Positions 33,914 to 42,551 are shown, numbered from the stretch's first letter. The stretch is 63,970 nucleotides of DNA from Pseudomonas sp. N40(2020) (GCF_014472415.1 NZ_JACSZV010000039.1:1-63970); one strand, 5' to 3'. Made by a program: numbers and translations. Notes: generated from the sequence alone by a model not told the origin.

Positions 33914-33973
33914 GTAGGATCGTTCCGGTTGGCGGCAGGGGGTGGCATTTGGATGCTGGTCACTGGAAAAAGG

Positions 33974-35395
33974 TCAGTCGGCTTCGGCCAGCAGTTTGAT
34001 TGCTGCCGCGCCGACCTTGCGTACCGCCTCTTCTATCAGCGGTGTCGGTTTGGCAGCGTAGTTCATCCGCAGGCAATTGCGGTACTTGCCCGAGGCGGAA
34101 AAGATGCTGCCGACGGCAATCTGTACGCCTTGATCGTGCAGCGCACGATTGAGTTTCAGGGTGTCGAAACCCTCCGGCAATTCAACCCACAGCATGAAAC
34201 TGCCCTGTGGACGACTGGCGCGGGTGCCAGCAGGGAAGTAGCGCGTGACCCAGTCGATCATCATGTCGCGATTGCGCTGGTATTGCGTGCGCATCCGCCG
34301 CAAATGAGGTTCGAAATGACCGGACTTGAGAAATTCGGCAATGGCGATCTGCGGCTGTGGCGCGGTAGAGCCGGTGCTGATGTATTTCATGTGCAGCACC
34401 CGTTCCAGATAACGCCCCGGTGCGACCCAACCAATGCGCAGCCCCGGCGCGAGGGTCTTGGAAAACGAACTGCACAGCAGCACGCGGCCGTCTTCGTCGA
34501 AGGATTTGATCGTGCGCGGGCGCGGGTAGGTGTAGGCCAGTTCGCCATACACATCGTCCTCGATGATCGCCACGTCGAAACGCTGAGCCAGGTTGAGCAG
34601 GGCGCGTTTGCGGGCCTCCGGCATGATGTAGCCGAGTGGGTTGTTGCAGTTGGGCGTGAGCTGGATGACCTTGATTGGCCATTGCTCCAGCGCCAGTTCC
34701 AGCGCTTCGAGGCTGATGCCGGTGAGCGGGTCAGTGGGGATTTCCAGGGCTTTCATGCCCAGCCCCTTGAGCGTCTGCATGGCACCGTGAAAGCTCGGCG
34801 AATCCACCGCGACGATGTCGCCCGGCTCGCAGATCGCGTGGATGCTGGTCGATAGCGCTTCGTGACAGCCGGTGGTGACGACCAGGTCGGCGGCGCTCAA
34901 CTGGCAGCCGGAATCGAGCATCAGCCGGGCGATCTGCTCGCGCAGTTCGAGGGTGCCGTGAATGTTGTCGTAATACAGACCGGGCATGTCCTGGCGGCGA
35001 CTGATGCGCGCCAGCCCGCGCAGCAGCGGTTTCATGGTCGGCGAGGTGACGTCGGGCATGCCGCGACCGAGTTGCACCACATCCTTGCGCGGCACCGCGC
35101 GAATCAGCTCCAGCACCTGATCCCACTGCGAAATTTCCACCGGCCGCTGCGCCGGACGCCCGATGGCGGGCAGCTCTGGCAGTTCGCGACCGACCGGTAC
35201 GAAATACCCCGACTTGGGTTTCGGCGTGGCCAGGCCGCTGTCCTCGAGCATGCGATAAGCCTGCTGCACCGTGCTGAGGCTTACGCCATGTTCTACGCTC
35301 AAGGCGCGCACCGACGGCAGCCTGTCACCAGGACGATAGAAGCCTTGTTCGATGCGCGTGCCGAGCAGTTCGGCGAGGTTCACATAAAGCGTCAT
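33974..35395 (-). CDS. MocR-family regulator (GntR HTH fused to aminotransferase)
   Basis: A 473-aa regulator. Residues about 1-70 are a GntR winged helix (GFYRPGDRLPSVRALSVEHGVSLSTVQQAY); residues about 90-470 are a class I aminotransferase fold with the PLP lysine in CSSFSKTLAPGLRIGW and the conserved TPNCNNPLGY and VDSPSFHGAMQ. MocR proteins bind PLP adducts as effectors and usually control an adjacent divergent gene. The divergent gene here is the DUF1127 gene at 35575, and the intergenic region contains a clear palindrome (35474-35498). The effector is unknown. Confidence 0.93.
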   Translation of the reverse strand: MTLYVNLAELLGTRIEQGFYRPGDRLPSVRALSVEHGVSLSTVQQAYRMLEDSGLATPKPKSGYFVPVGRELPELPAIGRPAQRPVEISQWDQVLELIRAVPRKDVVQLGRGMPDVTSPTMKPLLRGLARISRRQDMPGLYYDNIHGTLELREQIARLMLDSGCQLSAADLVVTTGCHEALSTSIHAICEPGDIVAVDSPSFHGAMQTLKGLGMKALEIPTDPLTGISLEALELALEQWPIKVIQLTPNCNNPLGYIMPEARKRALLNLAQRFDVAIIEDDVYGELAYTYPRPRTIKSFDEDGRVLLCSSFSKTLAPGLRIGWVAPGRYLERVLHMKYISTGSTAPQPQIAIAEFLKSGHFEPHLRRMRTQYQRNRDMMIDWVTRYFPAGTRASRPQGSFMLWVELPEGFDTLKLNRALHDQGVQIAVGSIFSASGKYRNCLRMNYAAKPTPLIEEAVRKVGAAAIKLLAEAD

Positions 35396-35473
35396 GGCAC
35401 TGCCTCGATGCAGGTGATTCGAAAAACCAGTACAGATGCGGCGTAAATCGACAATTCAGTAGCAGAAACAGCA

Positions 35474-35498
35474 AATCTGTATGGAGTTAATACAGATT
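35474..35498. promoter_or_regulatory. MocR operator candidate
   Basis: AATCTGTAT (35474-35482) and ATACAGATT (35490-35498) form a perfect 9-bp inverted repeat with a 7-bp spacer. A third half-site AATCTGTAA lies at 35504-35512 and a further inverted one, TACAGAT, at 35431-35437. Multiple half-sites in both orientations between a MocR gene and its divergent neighbour are typical of this regulator family. Confidence 0.7.
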
Positions 35499-35574
35499 GG
35501 TTGAATCTGTAATGCTTTTGCCGGCCCGCGCATCATGGAATCTCTGGCTACCCAAGTAAACAGGAGCGACAAAA

Positions 35575-35820
35575 ATGAACGGCTTGAGCGATGTGCGGCT
35601 GACGTTACACAGTCAGGAATTGGCGGCAGGGCAGGAGGACAGTGCGTGGAATTCGGCCATGCGCAACGCGCCATCCGGCCTGAGCCGCTGGGGCCTGATC
35701 TGGCATCGTCTGCACACGCGCAAGGCGTTGTTGGGGTTGACGGCTGATCAGCTCAAGGATGTCGGGTTGACGCGTGAGCAAGCGCTGGAGGAGGGGTTGA
35801 AGCCGTTCTGGCGGATCTGA
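35575..35820 (+). CDS. DUF1127 domain small protein
   Basis: An 81-aa protein. The C-terminal half, LLGLTADQLKDVGLTREQALEEGLKPFWRI, is the DUF1127 signature (normally 'L..L.D..L.DIG..R......PFW'). Such small Arg-rich proteins have been linked to phosphate, RNA and stress regulation in other proteobacteria, but this copy is not characterised. AGGAGCGACAAAA precedes the ATG at 35575. It diverges from the MocR regulator and is its probable target. Confidence 0.88.
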   Translation: MNGLSDVRLTLHSQELAAGQEDSAWNSAMRNAPSGLSRWGLIWHRLHTRKALLGLTADQLKDVGLTREQALEEGLKPFWRI

Positions 35821-35841
35821 AGGGTGTGGTGTTTGCTCCGG

Positions 35842-35939
35842 CCTCATCGCTGGCAAGCCAGCTCCCACAGTGATTGGCGGTGTTGACGAAATTTGTGTCC
35901 ACCGCAGACTCTGTGGGAGCTGGCTTGCCTGCGATGACG
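35842..35939. repeat. REP inverted pair, GAGCTGGCTTGCC family
   Basis: CATCGCTGGCAAGCCAGCTC then CCACAG, a spacer of about 43 bp, and CTGTGGGAGCTGGCTTGCCT then GCGATGACGG. Located between the DUF1127 gene and the convergent FAD oxidoreductase gene. Confidence 0.88.
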
Positions 35940-35962
35940 GCTTCAGGGTCGCAGCAATGCCA

Positions 35963-37243
35963 TCAGACGAGCTCTTTAAGCCGATGCCACAACATCCCCA
36001 ACGCCAACAACGGCGAGCGCAAATGTTTGCCACCCGGGAAGGTGATGTGCGGCACCTTGGCAAACAGATCAAAGCCACCGCTTTGCTGCCCACTGATCGC
36101 CTCGGCGAGCAACTGGCCCGCCAGATGCGTGGCATTCACGCCATGGCCGGAATAAGCCTGGGCGTAATACACATTCGGCTGATCATTGAGCCGGCCAATC
36201 TGCGGAAGACGATTGGCGCCAATGCCAATCATCCCGCCCCACTGGTAATCAATCTTCACCCCGGCCAGTTGCGGAAAGACTTCGAGCATTTTCGGTTGCA
36301 TGTACGCGGCGATGTCCTTTGGATCGCGCCCCGAATAATGGCAGGCGCCACCGAACAGCAAACGCCGATCCGCCGAGAGTCGGTAGTAGTCCAGCGCTAC
36401 CCGCTGGTCACAGACCGCCATGTTCTGGGGCAAAAGGTTGTGCGCCTGTTCTTCGCTCAAAGGCTCGGTGGCGATGATGTAGCTGCCCGCTGGCAGCACC
36501 TTGCCGCTGAGTTGCGGGTTGAGATCATTGAGGTAAGCGTTGCAGCCCAGCACCAGCGTCTTGGCGCGTACCGAACCCTGCGCTGTATGGACCTTCACTT
36601 CGGGGCCGTAGTCGATGCGGGTGACTGCTGAATGCTCGAACAGTTTGACTCCCAGTTGCTGCGCTGCGGCCGCTTCACCCAGTGCCAGATTCAGTGGATG
36701 CAGATGCCCGGAACCCATGTCGATCAAGCCGCCCACATAGCGCTTGGAACCGACCACGGTGTGCATTTCATTGGCTTGCAGCAAGCGGGTTTCATAGCGA
36801 TAACCGAGGCCGCGCAGCTCCTCGGCATCTTCGGCAAACCCTTCAAGGTCGGCAGGTTTGTTGGCGAGGTCGCAATAGCCCCAGGTCAGATCGCAGGCAA
36901 TCTGAAACCGCTCGACCCGCTGGCGTACGATTTCCACCGCTTCCAGGCCCATGAGTTTCATCTGCCGCACGCCATCGGCACCGATGACGTTGGCGAACTG
37001 ATCGAGGCCATGGCCGACCCCGCGAATCAGTTGTCCGCCATTGCGACCGCTGGCGCCCCAACCGATCTTGTGCGCCTCCAGCAACACCACGCTGAGGCCG
37101 CGCTCGGCCAGTTCCAGCGCGGTGTTCAGCCCCGAAAACCCGCCGCCGACCACGCACACGTCGGCAATCACTTCACCTTGCAGCAGCGGATGATCCGGTT
37201 GCGGCAGGCTGCTGGCGGCGTAGTAAGAGGCAACGTGAGGCAT
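35963..37243 (-). CDS. FAD-dependent oxidoreductase, PauB/PuuB type
   Basis: A 426-aa flavoprotein of the DAO family. The N-terminal FAD-binding motif is DVCVVGGGFSGLNTALELAE (residues about 27-46), followed by GWGASGRNGGQLIRGVG, a hallmark of gamma-glutamylputrescine oxidases. C-terminal QWGGMIGIGANRLPQIGRL and YAQAYSGHGVNATHLAG complete the FAD site. In Pseudomonas several such PauB paralogues oxidise gamma-glutamyl polyamines, with KauB/PauC acting next; the gene here is in the same region as kauB and pauR. The start at 37243 (MPHVASYY) was chosen because the longer frame contains unrelated sequence. Confidence 0.88.
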   Translation of the reverse strand: MPHVASYYAASSLPQPDHPLLQGEVIADVCVVGGGFSGLNTALELAERGLSVVLLEAHKIGWGASGRNGGQLIRGVGHGLDQFANVIGADGVRQMKLMGLEAVEIVRQRVERFQIACDLTWGYCDLANKPADLEGFAEDAEELRGLGYRYETRLLQANEMHTVVGSKRYVGGLIDMGSGHLHPLNLALGEAAAAQQLGVKLFEHSAVTRIDYGPEVKVHTAQGSVRAKTLVLGCNAYLNDLNPQLSGKVLPAGSYIIATEPLSEEQAHNLLPQNMAVCDQRVALDYYRLSADRRLLFGGACHYSGRDPKDIAAYMQPKMLEVFPQLAGVKIDYQWGGMIGIGANRLPQIGRLNDQPNVYYAQAYSGHGVNATHLAGQLLAEAISGQQSGGFDLFAKVPHITFPGGKHLRSPLLALGMLWHRLKELV

Positions 37244-37390
37244 GAGTATCATCCAACGGCTAAGTGTCGAAAAAATTTGACGGAGCATAAGCCGCTCGCG
37301 CGAGGTCGGGCAACACTGGTCGGCCTGCAGTGTCTGGATCACGGCTTTTGCGGCACAATTGCGGCCTATTTCACCTTGGTCACCGCTTCG

Positions 37391-37744
37391 ATGAGCTGCA
37401 ACAGCGAAAAAATCCGCACCCTGCGCCAGCAGATCCCCACGTTCGATTGCGTGCCGGGCTGCCACGACTGCTGCGGGCCGGTAACCACTTCGCCCGAGGA
37501 GATGGCGCGCCTGCCGCGCAAGACCCGCGCCGAGCAGGATGCGGCGATGGAGGCGCTGAACTGTGTGCACTTGGGACCGAATGGCTGCACGGTGTATGGC
37601 GAGCGGCCACTGATTTGCCGGTTGTTCGGGACGACGAAGACGTTGCCTTGCCCGAATGGGCGGGGGCCGGTGGAGCTGATTCATCCGCGCGCTGAAAAGC
37701 AAATCTTCGAGTACATGGCGGCGAATCGGCAGGTGTTGGTTTAG
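37391..37744 (+). CDS. YkgJ-family cysteine-cluster protein
   Basis: A 117-aa protein with a Cys-rich motif, CVPGCHDCCGP near residue 20, and a second group, LNCVHLGPNGCTVYGERPLICRLFG, near residues 60-84. This is the YkgJ (UPF0153) zinc- or iron-binding pattern. The ATG at 37391 starts MSCNSEKIRTLRQQIP; the frame is open far upstream only as the shadow of the opposite FAD oxidoreductase. Monocistronic. Function unknown. Confidence 0.88.
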   Translation: MSCNSEKIRTLRQQIPTFDCVPGCHDCCGPVTTSPEEMARLPRKTRAEQDAAMEALNCVHLGPNGCTVYGERPLICRLFGTTKTLPCPNGRGPVELIHPRAEKQIFEYMAANRQVLV

Positions 37745-37771
37745 CCTCTGCGTCCATTCTGGACCGAGTCA

Positions 37772-37804
37772 TGATCGTTCCCACGCAGAGCGTGGGTACG
37801 ATCA
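37772..37804. repeat. REP palindrome, CCCACGCAGAGCGTGGG family
   Basis: GATCGTTCCCACGCAGAGCG then TGGGTACGATC is a near-perfect palindrome between the convergent YkgJ and Lrp genes; related to units at 778 and 1362. Confidence 0.85.
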
Positions 37805-37813
37805 TTGTGGTGA

Positions 37814-38302
37814 TCAATCCGGAATCGGCAGGCTCAGGCTTTCCTTCACCTCTTCCATCACGATATAGCTCTTTGACTCGCGCACATGCGGCAGCTTGAG
37901 CAGGATGTCGCCCAGCAGCTTGCGGTACGAGGCCATCTCGGAAATCCGCGCCTTCACCAGATAGTCGAAATCCCCTGATACCAAGTGACACTCCAGCACG
38001 TGAGGCAATTTCAGCACCGCGCGTCGGAACTCTTCGAAAGTGTCGCCGGATTTGTAGTCGAGGCTGATCTCGACGAACACCAAGAGACTACCCTTCAAGT
38101 GCTGCGGATTGAGCCGGGCGTTGTAGCCCATGATGATCCCCTCGCGCTCCAGCCTGCGTACCCGCTCGGTGCACGGCGTGGTGGAGAGACCGACCTTTTC
38201 CCCGAGTTCGGTAAAGGAAATCCGCCCGTCTGCCTGCAGGATCCGCAAGATATTGCGGTCGATCTTGTCCAGCTCACGTTTGGTCTGAGTGTTGGTACGC
38301 AT
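37814..38302 (-). CDS. lrp: Lrp/AsnC-family regulator of alanine catabolism
   Basis: A 162-aa Lrp. The N-terminal helix-turn-helix covers residues about 10-60 (LDKIDRNILRILQADGRISF, VGLSTTPCTERVRRLEREGI) and the C-terminal RAM effector domain follows (FVEISLDYKSGDTFEEFRRA, HLVSGDFDYLVKARI). The ATG at 38302 (MRTNTQTKRE) is the family start; the frame stays open to 38893 as the shadow of dadA. It is divergent from dadA (153 bp between starts). In Pseudomonas this regulator (also called DadR) activates dadAX in response to L-alanine. Confidence 0.94.
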   Translation of the reverse strand: MRTNTQTKRELDKIDRNILRILQADGRISFTELGEKVGLSTTPCTERVRRLEREGIIMGYNARLNPQHLKGSLLVFVEISLDYKSGDTFEEFRRAVLKLPHVLECHLVSGDFDYLVKARISEMASYRKLLGDILLKLPHVRESKSYIVMEEVKESLSLPIPD

Positions 38303-38455
38303 AGGGGATGCGCCTCCGTGAAAAGGGTTTTTGCCGAGAATTGTCGCCAAATATAGGCGCTTATATAGTGAAAAGCACTGGCATTTATTTTTTACACTGC
38401 GCGCATCATTGCTCTGACAACACGTCGGCGATCCGCCGCGACGAGGGATACAAAA

Positions 38456-39760
38456 ATGCGCGTTATGGTCTTGGGTAGCGGCGTCATCGGTACCGCCAGT
38501 GCTTATTATCTGGCCCGTGCCGGGTTTGAAGTGGTGGTGGTCGACCGGCAGCCCGCTGCGGCCATGGAGACCAGTTTCGCCAACGCCGGCCAGGTTTCGC
38601 CGGGCTATGCCTCGCCGTGGGCCGCGCCGGGCGTGCCGCTCAAGGCCATCAAGTGGCTGCTGCAACGCCACGCCCCGCTGGCGATCAAGGCCACCGCTGA
38701 CATTGATCAATACCTGTGGATGGCGCAGATGCTGCGCAACTGCACCGCCAGCCGTTACGCGGTGAACAAGGAGCGCATGGTGCGTCTGTCCGAGTACAGC
38801 CGCGACTGCCTCGACGAATTGCGCGCGGAAACCGGCATCGCCTACGAAGGCCGCAGCCTCGGTACCACTCAGTTGTTCCGTACCCAGGCGCAACTGGATA
38901 ACGCCGCCAAAGACATCGCCGTACTGAAAGAATCCGGTGTGCCATTTGAACTCCTCGACCGCGCCGGCATTGCCCGGGTCGAGCCAGCTTTGGCTGGCGT
39001 CACCGACATCCTCGCCGGTGCCCTGCGCCTGCCGAACGACCAGACCGGCGACTGCCAGATCTTCACCACCCGTCTCGCCGAAATGGCGGTGAAACTGGGC
39101 GTTGAATTCCGTTTCGGCCAGGACATCCAGAAGCTTGATTACGCCGGTGATCGCATCAACGGCGTATGGATCGACGGCAAGCTGGAAACCGCCGACCGAT
39201 ACGTGCTGGCCCTCGGCAGCTACTCACCGCAATTGCTCAAGCCGCTGGGCATCAAAGCCCCGGTGTATCCGCTCAAGGGTTACTCGCTGACCGTGCCGAT
39301 CACCAACCCGGACATGGCCCCAACGTCGACCATTCTCGACGAGACCTACAAGGTCGCGATCACCCGTTTCGACGACCGCATTCGCGTGGGCGGCATGGCC
39401 GAGATCGCCGGTTTTGACCTGTCGCTTAATCCGCGTCGGCGCGAAACCCTGGAGATGATCGTCAACGACCTTTATCCTCAGGGCGGCAATCTGGCCGAGG
39501 CGAGTTTCTGGACCGGCCTGCGTCCGACTACCCCGGACGGCACGCCGATCGTGGGCGCTACGCCTTTCAAGAACCTGTTCCTCAACACCGGTCACGGCAC
39601 GCTCGGTTGGACCATGGCGTGCGGTTCCGGTCGTTTGCTGGCTGACCTGATGGCGAAGAAAAAGCCGCAGATCAGCGCCGAAGGCCTCGATATTTCCCGT
39701 TACGGCAACAAGCCACAGGAGTCCGCAAAACATGGCAATCCAGCGCCAGCTCACCAATGA
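38456..39760 (+). CDS. dadA: D-amino acid dehydrogenase small subunit
   Basis: A 434-aa membrane-associated flavoprotein that oxidises D-alanine to pyruvate and ammonia, feeding electrons to the respiratory chain. The N-terminal FAD motif is MRVMVLGSGVIGTASAYYLA. Conserved VVDRQPAAAMETSFANAGQVSPGYASPWA is split by me only for length; its ETSFANAGQ core and the C-terminal WTGLRPTTPDGTPIVG and TGHGTLGWTMACGSG are DadA signatures. It overlaps the following ridA-like gene by 29 bp, and dadX lies further downstream: one catabolic operon. Confidence 0.96.
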   Translation: MRVMVLGSGVIGTASAYYLARAGFEVVVVDRQPAAAMETSFANAGQVSPGYASPWAAPGVPLKAIKWLLQRHAPLAIKATADIDQYLWMAQMLRNCTASRYAVNKERMVRLSEYSRDCLDELRAETGIAYEGRSLGTTQLFRTQAQLDNAAKDIAVLKESGVPFELLDRAGIARVEPALAGVTDILAGALRLPNDQTGDCQIFTTRLAEMAVKLGVEFRFGQDIQKLDYAGDRINGVWIDGKLETADRYVLALGSYSPQLLKPLGIKAPVYPLKGYSLTVPITNPDMAPTSTILDETYKVAITRFDDRIRVGGMAEIAGFDLSLNPRRRETLEMIVNDLYPQGGNLAEASFWTGLRPTTPDGTPIVGATPFKNLFLNTGHGTLGWTMACGSGRLLADLMAKKKPQISAEGLDISRYGNKPQESAKHGNPAPAHQ

Positions 39761-40085
39761 GCGCATGAGTCAGATCGTCAGCCACAACGGTACGGTGTAC
39801 CTGTCCGGGCAGGTCGGTGACGACTTCGACGCCGGGGTTGAGCAGCAGACCCGCGAAGTGCTCGCCAATATCGAGCGCTTGCTGGATCTGGCCGGGACGG
39901 ACAAACAGCATTTGCTCTCGGCGACGATCTACCTGAACAACATCGAGGCGCACTTCGCCGGGATGAACTCGGTGTGGGATCAGTGGCTGCCCAAAGGCGC
40001 CGCCCCGGCCCGCGCTACTGTGGAAGCGAAGATGGCCAAGCCGAGCATTCTGGTGGAAATCTCTATCGTTGCCGCGCTGCCGTAA
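39732..40085 (+). CDS. RidA-family protein of the dad operon
   Basis: A 117-aa RidA paralogue (distinct from that at 10345). It retains the YjgF pattern, ISHNGTVYLSGQVGDDFDAG-like at residues about 15-35, HLLSATIYLNNIEAHFAGMN and APARATVEAKMAKPSILVEI, with the catalytic Arg in PARATV. DadA produces 2-iminopropanoate before it hydrolyses to pyruvate; a RidA deaminase inside the operon would speed that step and protect PLP enzymes such as DadX. The start at 39732 lies within the dadA coding region, so translation is coupled. Confidence 0.92.
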   Translation: MAIQRQLTNERMSQIVSHNGTVYLSGQVGDDFDAGVEQQTREVLANIERLLDLAGTDKQHLLSATIYLNNIEAHFAGMNSVWDQWLPKGAAPARATVEAKMAKPSILVEISIVAALP

Positions 40086-40181
40086 ACCTTTTGTAATGAT
40101 CCCTCTCCCGGTGCTGTTGGCGGTTCACGCCGTCAGCCAGCGCCGGTTTTTCTTCCCATGACCGCCTAGAAGTCTGCCGCC

Positions 40182-41255
40182 ATGCGTCCTGCCAGTGCCC
40201 TGATCGACCTCCAAGCCCTGCGTCACAACTACCGAATTGCCCGCGAAGTCACCGGTGCCAAGGCGCTGGCAGTGATCAAGGCCGATGCTTACGGCCATGG
40301 TGCCGTGCGTTGTGCCCAGGCGCTGGAAGCCGAGGCTGACGGTTTTGCCGTGGCCTGCATCGAAGAAGCGTTGGAACTGCGTGCTGCCGGCATCAAGGCT
40401 CCGGTGTTGTTGCTTGAAGGGATTTTCGAGGCCGATGAGCTGGCGCTGATCGTCGAGCATGATTTCTGGTGTGTGGTGCATTCGCTGTGGCAGCTCGAAG
40501 CGATCGAGCAGGCGGCGCTGAGCAAGCCAATCACCGTGTGGCTTAAACTTGATTCGGGCATGCATCGCGTCGGTCTGCATCCGAAAGATTATCCAGCGGC
40601 GTATCAACGGCTGCTGGCCTGCGGCAAAGTGGCGAAGATCGTGCTGATGAGCCACTTCGCCCGTGCCGATGAATTGCACGAGCAGAGCAGCGCCGATCAG
40701 GTGGCGGTATTTGAAGCGGCGCGTCAAGGTTTGGCCGCCGAGGTCAGTCTGCGCAACTCGCCGGCCGTGCTTGGTTGGCCGCAAATTCATAGCGATTGGG
40801 TGCGTCCGGGGATCATGCTTTACGGCGCGACGCCGTTCGAAGAAGCCAGCGCCGTGGCCGAGCGCCTGCAACCGGTGATGACGCTTGAATCGAAAGTCAT
40901 CTGCGTACGCGAATTGCCCGCCGGTGAGCCCGTTGGCTACGGTGCCAAATTCATCACCGACAAACCGATGCGCATCGGCGTGGTTGCCATGGGTTACGCG
41001 GATGGCTACCCGCGCCAGGCACCGACCGGCACGCCCGTACTGGTGGCCGGCCAACGCAGTCGCATCATCGGCCGCGTGTCGATGGACATGCTCTGCATCG
41101 ACCTGACCGACGTACCGGAAGCCGGATTGGGTTCGACCGTCGAGCTGTGGGGCAAAAACATCCTCGCCAGCGAAGTGGCGAAGTGGGCGGACACCATTCC
41201 ATATCAGATTTTCTGCAACCTGCGTCGAGTGCCAAGGCTCTATTCCGAGGCTTGA
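40182..41255 (+). CDS. dadX: Catabolic alanine racemase
   Basis: A 357-aa PLP enzyme that converts L- to D-alanine for DadA. The PLP lysine is Lys33 in AVIKADAYGHGA; the second catalytic base, Tyr, is in GYADGYPRQAP near residue 253. Other landmarks are VWLKLDSGMHRVGL and the GRVSMDMLCIDLTD segment. It lies 96 bp after the RidA paralogue, same strand. The position inside the dad operon supports the catabolic enzyme (DadX) over the biosynthetic Alr. Confidence 0.95.
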   Translation: MRPASALIDLQALRHNYRIAREVTGAKALAVIKADAYGHGAVRCAQALEAEADGFAVACIEEALELRAAGIKAPVLLLEGIFEADELALIVEHDFWCVVHSLWQLEAIEQAALSKPITVWLKLDSGMHRVGLHPKDYPAAYQRLLACGKVAKIVLMSHFARADELHEQSSADQVAVFEAARQGLAAEVSLRNSPAVLGWPQIHSDWVRPGIMLYGATPFEEASAVAERLQPVMTLESKVICVRELPAGEPVGYGAKFITDKPMRIGVVAMGYADGYPRQAPTGTPVLVAGQRSRIIGRVSMDMLCIDLTDVPEAGLGSTVELWGKNILASEVAKWADTIPYQIFCNLRRVPRLYSEA

Positions 41256-41310
41256 GGCCGCTACGGAGCCCATGTGTTGTAAATACTGAACGCTGTCGCC
41301 ATGATAACGC

Positions 41311-41330
41311 TCAATATTTCTACAATATCA
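41311..41330. promoter_or_regulatory. AT-rich repeat before pauR
   Basis: TCAATATTTCTACAATATCA contains two CAATAT direct repeats 11 bp apart, directly upstream of the AGGAGG of pauR. An autoregulatory site is plausible; compare with TCAAATATATTGA at 29363-29375. Confidence 0.3.
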
Positions 41331-41343
41331 GGAGGCTCCAGCC

Positions 41344-41892
41344 TTGGACGTCGGTGAACGACTGCAATCGATCCGCAAGCTCAAAGGGCTTTCCCAGCGT
41401 GAACTCGCCAAGCGCGCGGGCGTCACCAACAGCACCATTTCGATGATCGAAAAGAATAGCGTCAGCCCTTCGATCAGTTCGCTGAGGAAGGTGCTTGGCG
41501 GGATTCCCATGTCCATGGTCGAGTTCTTTTCCGAAGAAATCCTGCAGGAAAAACCGACCCAGATCGTCTACAAGGCCAACGAGCTGATCGACATTTCCGA
41601 CGGCGCCGTGACCATGAAACTGGTCGGCCGCGCGCACCCGAGTCGGGCCATCGCGTTCCTCAACGAAATCTACCCGCCGGGCGCCGATACTGGCGAAGAA
41701 ATGCTTACCCATGAGGGCGAGGAAACCGGGATTCTGGTGGAAGGTCGTCTGGAACTGGTGGTGGGTGTGGAAACTTTTATTCTCGAAGCTGGCGACAGCT
41801 ACTATTTTGAAAGTACCAAGCCGCATCGATTCCGTAATCCGTTCGATACTCCGGCGCGGCTAATCAGCGCAGCAACACCGGCAAATTTTTAA
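41344..41892 (+). CDS. pauR: XRE/cupin regulator PauR
   Basis: A 182-aa regulator with an N-terminal XRE helix-turn-helix (residues about 1-60: RLQSIRKLKGLSQRELAKRA, NSTISMIEKNSVSPSISSLR) and a C-terminal cupin (HPSRAIAFLNEIYPPGADTG, LTHEGEETGILVEGRLELVV, YYFESTKPHRFRNP). In Pseudomonas aeruginosa PauR represses polyamine catabolic genes and responds to polyamine-derived signals; the position between dadX and a cytochrome gene is the same. The start is a TTG at 41344: AGGAGG (41330-41335) lies 8 bp before it, and no ATG gives the full helix-turn-helix domain. Confidence 0.92.
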   Translation: MDVGERLQSIRKLKGLSQRELAKRAGVTNSTISMIEKNSVSPSISSLRKVLGGIPMSMVEFFSEEILQEKPTQIVYKANELIDISDGAVTMKLVGRAHPSRAIAFLNEIYPPGADTGEEMLTHEGEETGILVEGRLELVVGVETFILEAGDSYYFESTKPHRFRNPFDTPARLISAATPANF

Positions 41893-42062
41893 ACAAAGAG
41901 ACGCCAAGCCATAACGGCGAAGGCATCCGAACCGTTTTTCCACAGCGCGGTATAACCCCTTTGTCTATGGGGTTGTTTCAGAGTGGCGGGCTACCCGCTA
42001 TACTTGCGCCCGCCTGCGAACCGTGGCCGCAGGCGTGAATAGCCACCATTGAGGGTGAACGC

Positions 42063-42491
42063 GTGAACCTAATTATGAAAATGCTGGCCGCACCAGCAAC
42101 CGTACTGGCCCTCTGGGCTGTCAGCGCTCAAGCTGCGACGAATGACGACATTGCCAAACGCCTTGAGCCTGTCGGCCAGGTGTGCGTTCAGGGTCAGGAA
42201 TGCAAAGGGATGGAAGTGGTCGCGACCGCCGGCGGTGGCGGCGGTGCGAAAACCCCGGACGAAGTGATTGCCAAACATTGCAACGCTTGCCATGGCACCG
42301 GTCTGTTGGGCGCGCCGAAAATCGGTGACACCGCCGCCTGGAAAGAACGTGCCGATCACCAGGGCGGCCTCGACGGCATCCTGGCCAAGGCCATCACCGG
42401 CATCAACGCCATGCCGCCAAAAGGCACCTGTGCCGATTGCACCGACGCCGATCTGAAGGGCGCAATCGAGAAGATGTCCGGCCTGAAGTAA
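42063..42491 (+). CDS. cycB: Cytochrome c5
   Basis: A 142-aa secreted c-type cytochrome. A signal peptide covers about the first 25 residues (APATVLALWAVSAQAA), then a linker rich in Gly (VATAGGGGGAKTP) and the heme-binding motif CNACH at about residue 74. A conserved Met ligand lies in GINAMPPKGTCADC, followed by two extra cysteines (CADC) typical of cytochrome c5. The start is GTG 42063 with GAGGG upstream, or the ATG at 42075, giving a shorter but still functional signal. It would carry electrons in the periplasm, perhaps from DadA-type dehydrogenases. Terminated at 42507-42534. Confidence 0.9.
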   Translation: MNLIMKMLAAPATVLALWAVSAQAATNDDIAKRLEPVGQVCVQGQECKGMEVVATAGGGGGAKTPDEVIAKHCNACHGTGLLGAPKIGDTAAWKERADHQGGLDGILAKAITGINAMPPKGTCADCTDADLKGAIEKMSGLK

Positions 42492-42506
42492 GGCGCGCTT
42501 CTGACG

Positions 42507-42534
42507 AAAAAAACCGTCTTCGGACGGTTTTTTT
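42507..42534 (+). terminator. Terminator after the cytochrome c5 gene
   Basis: AAAAAAACCGTC-TTC-GGACGGTTTTTTT is a perfect stem with A and T tracts. Confidence 0.9.
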
Positions 42535-42551
42535 GTGGGCGCGATTCAAGA

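Noticed and set aside
37814..38893. 359-aa reading of the Lrp frame extending under dadA
   Set aside because: The conserved Lrp N-terminus begins at 38302; sequence beyond it is the shadow of dadA.
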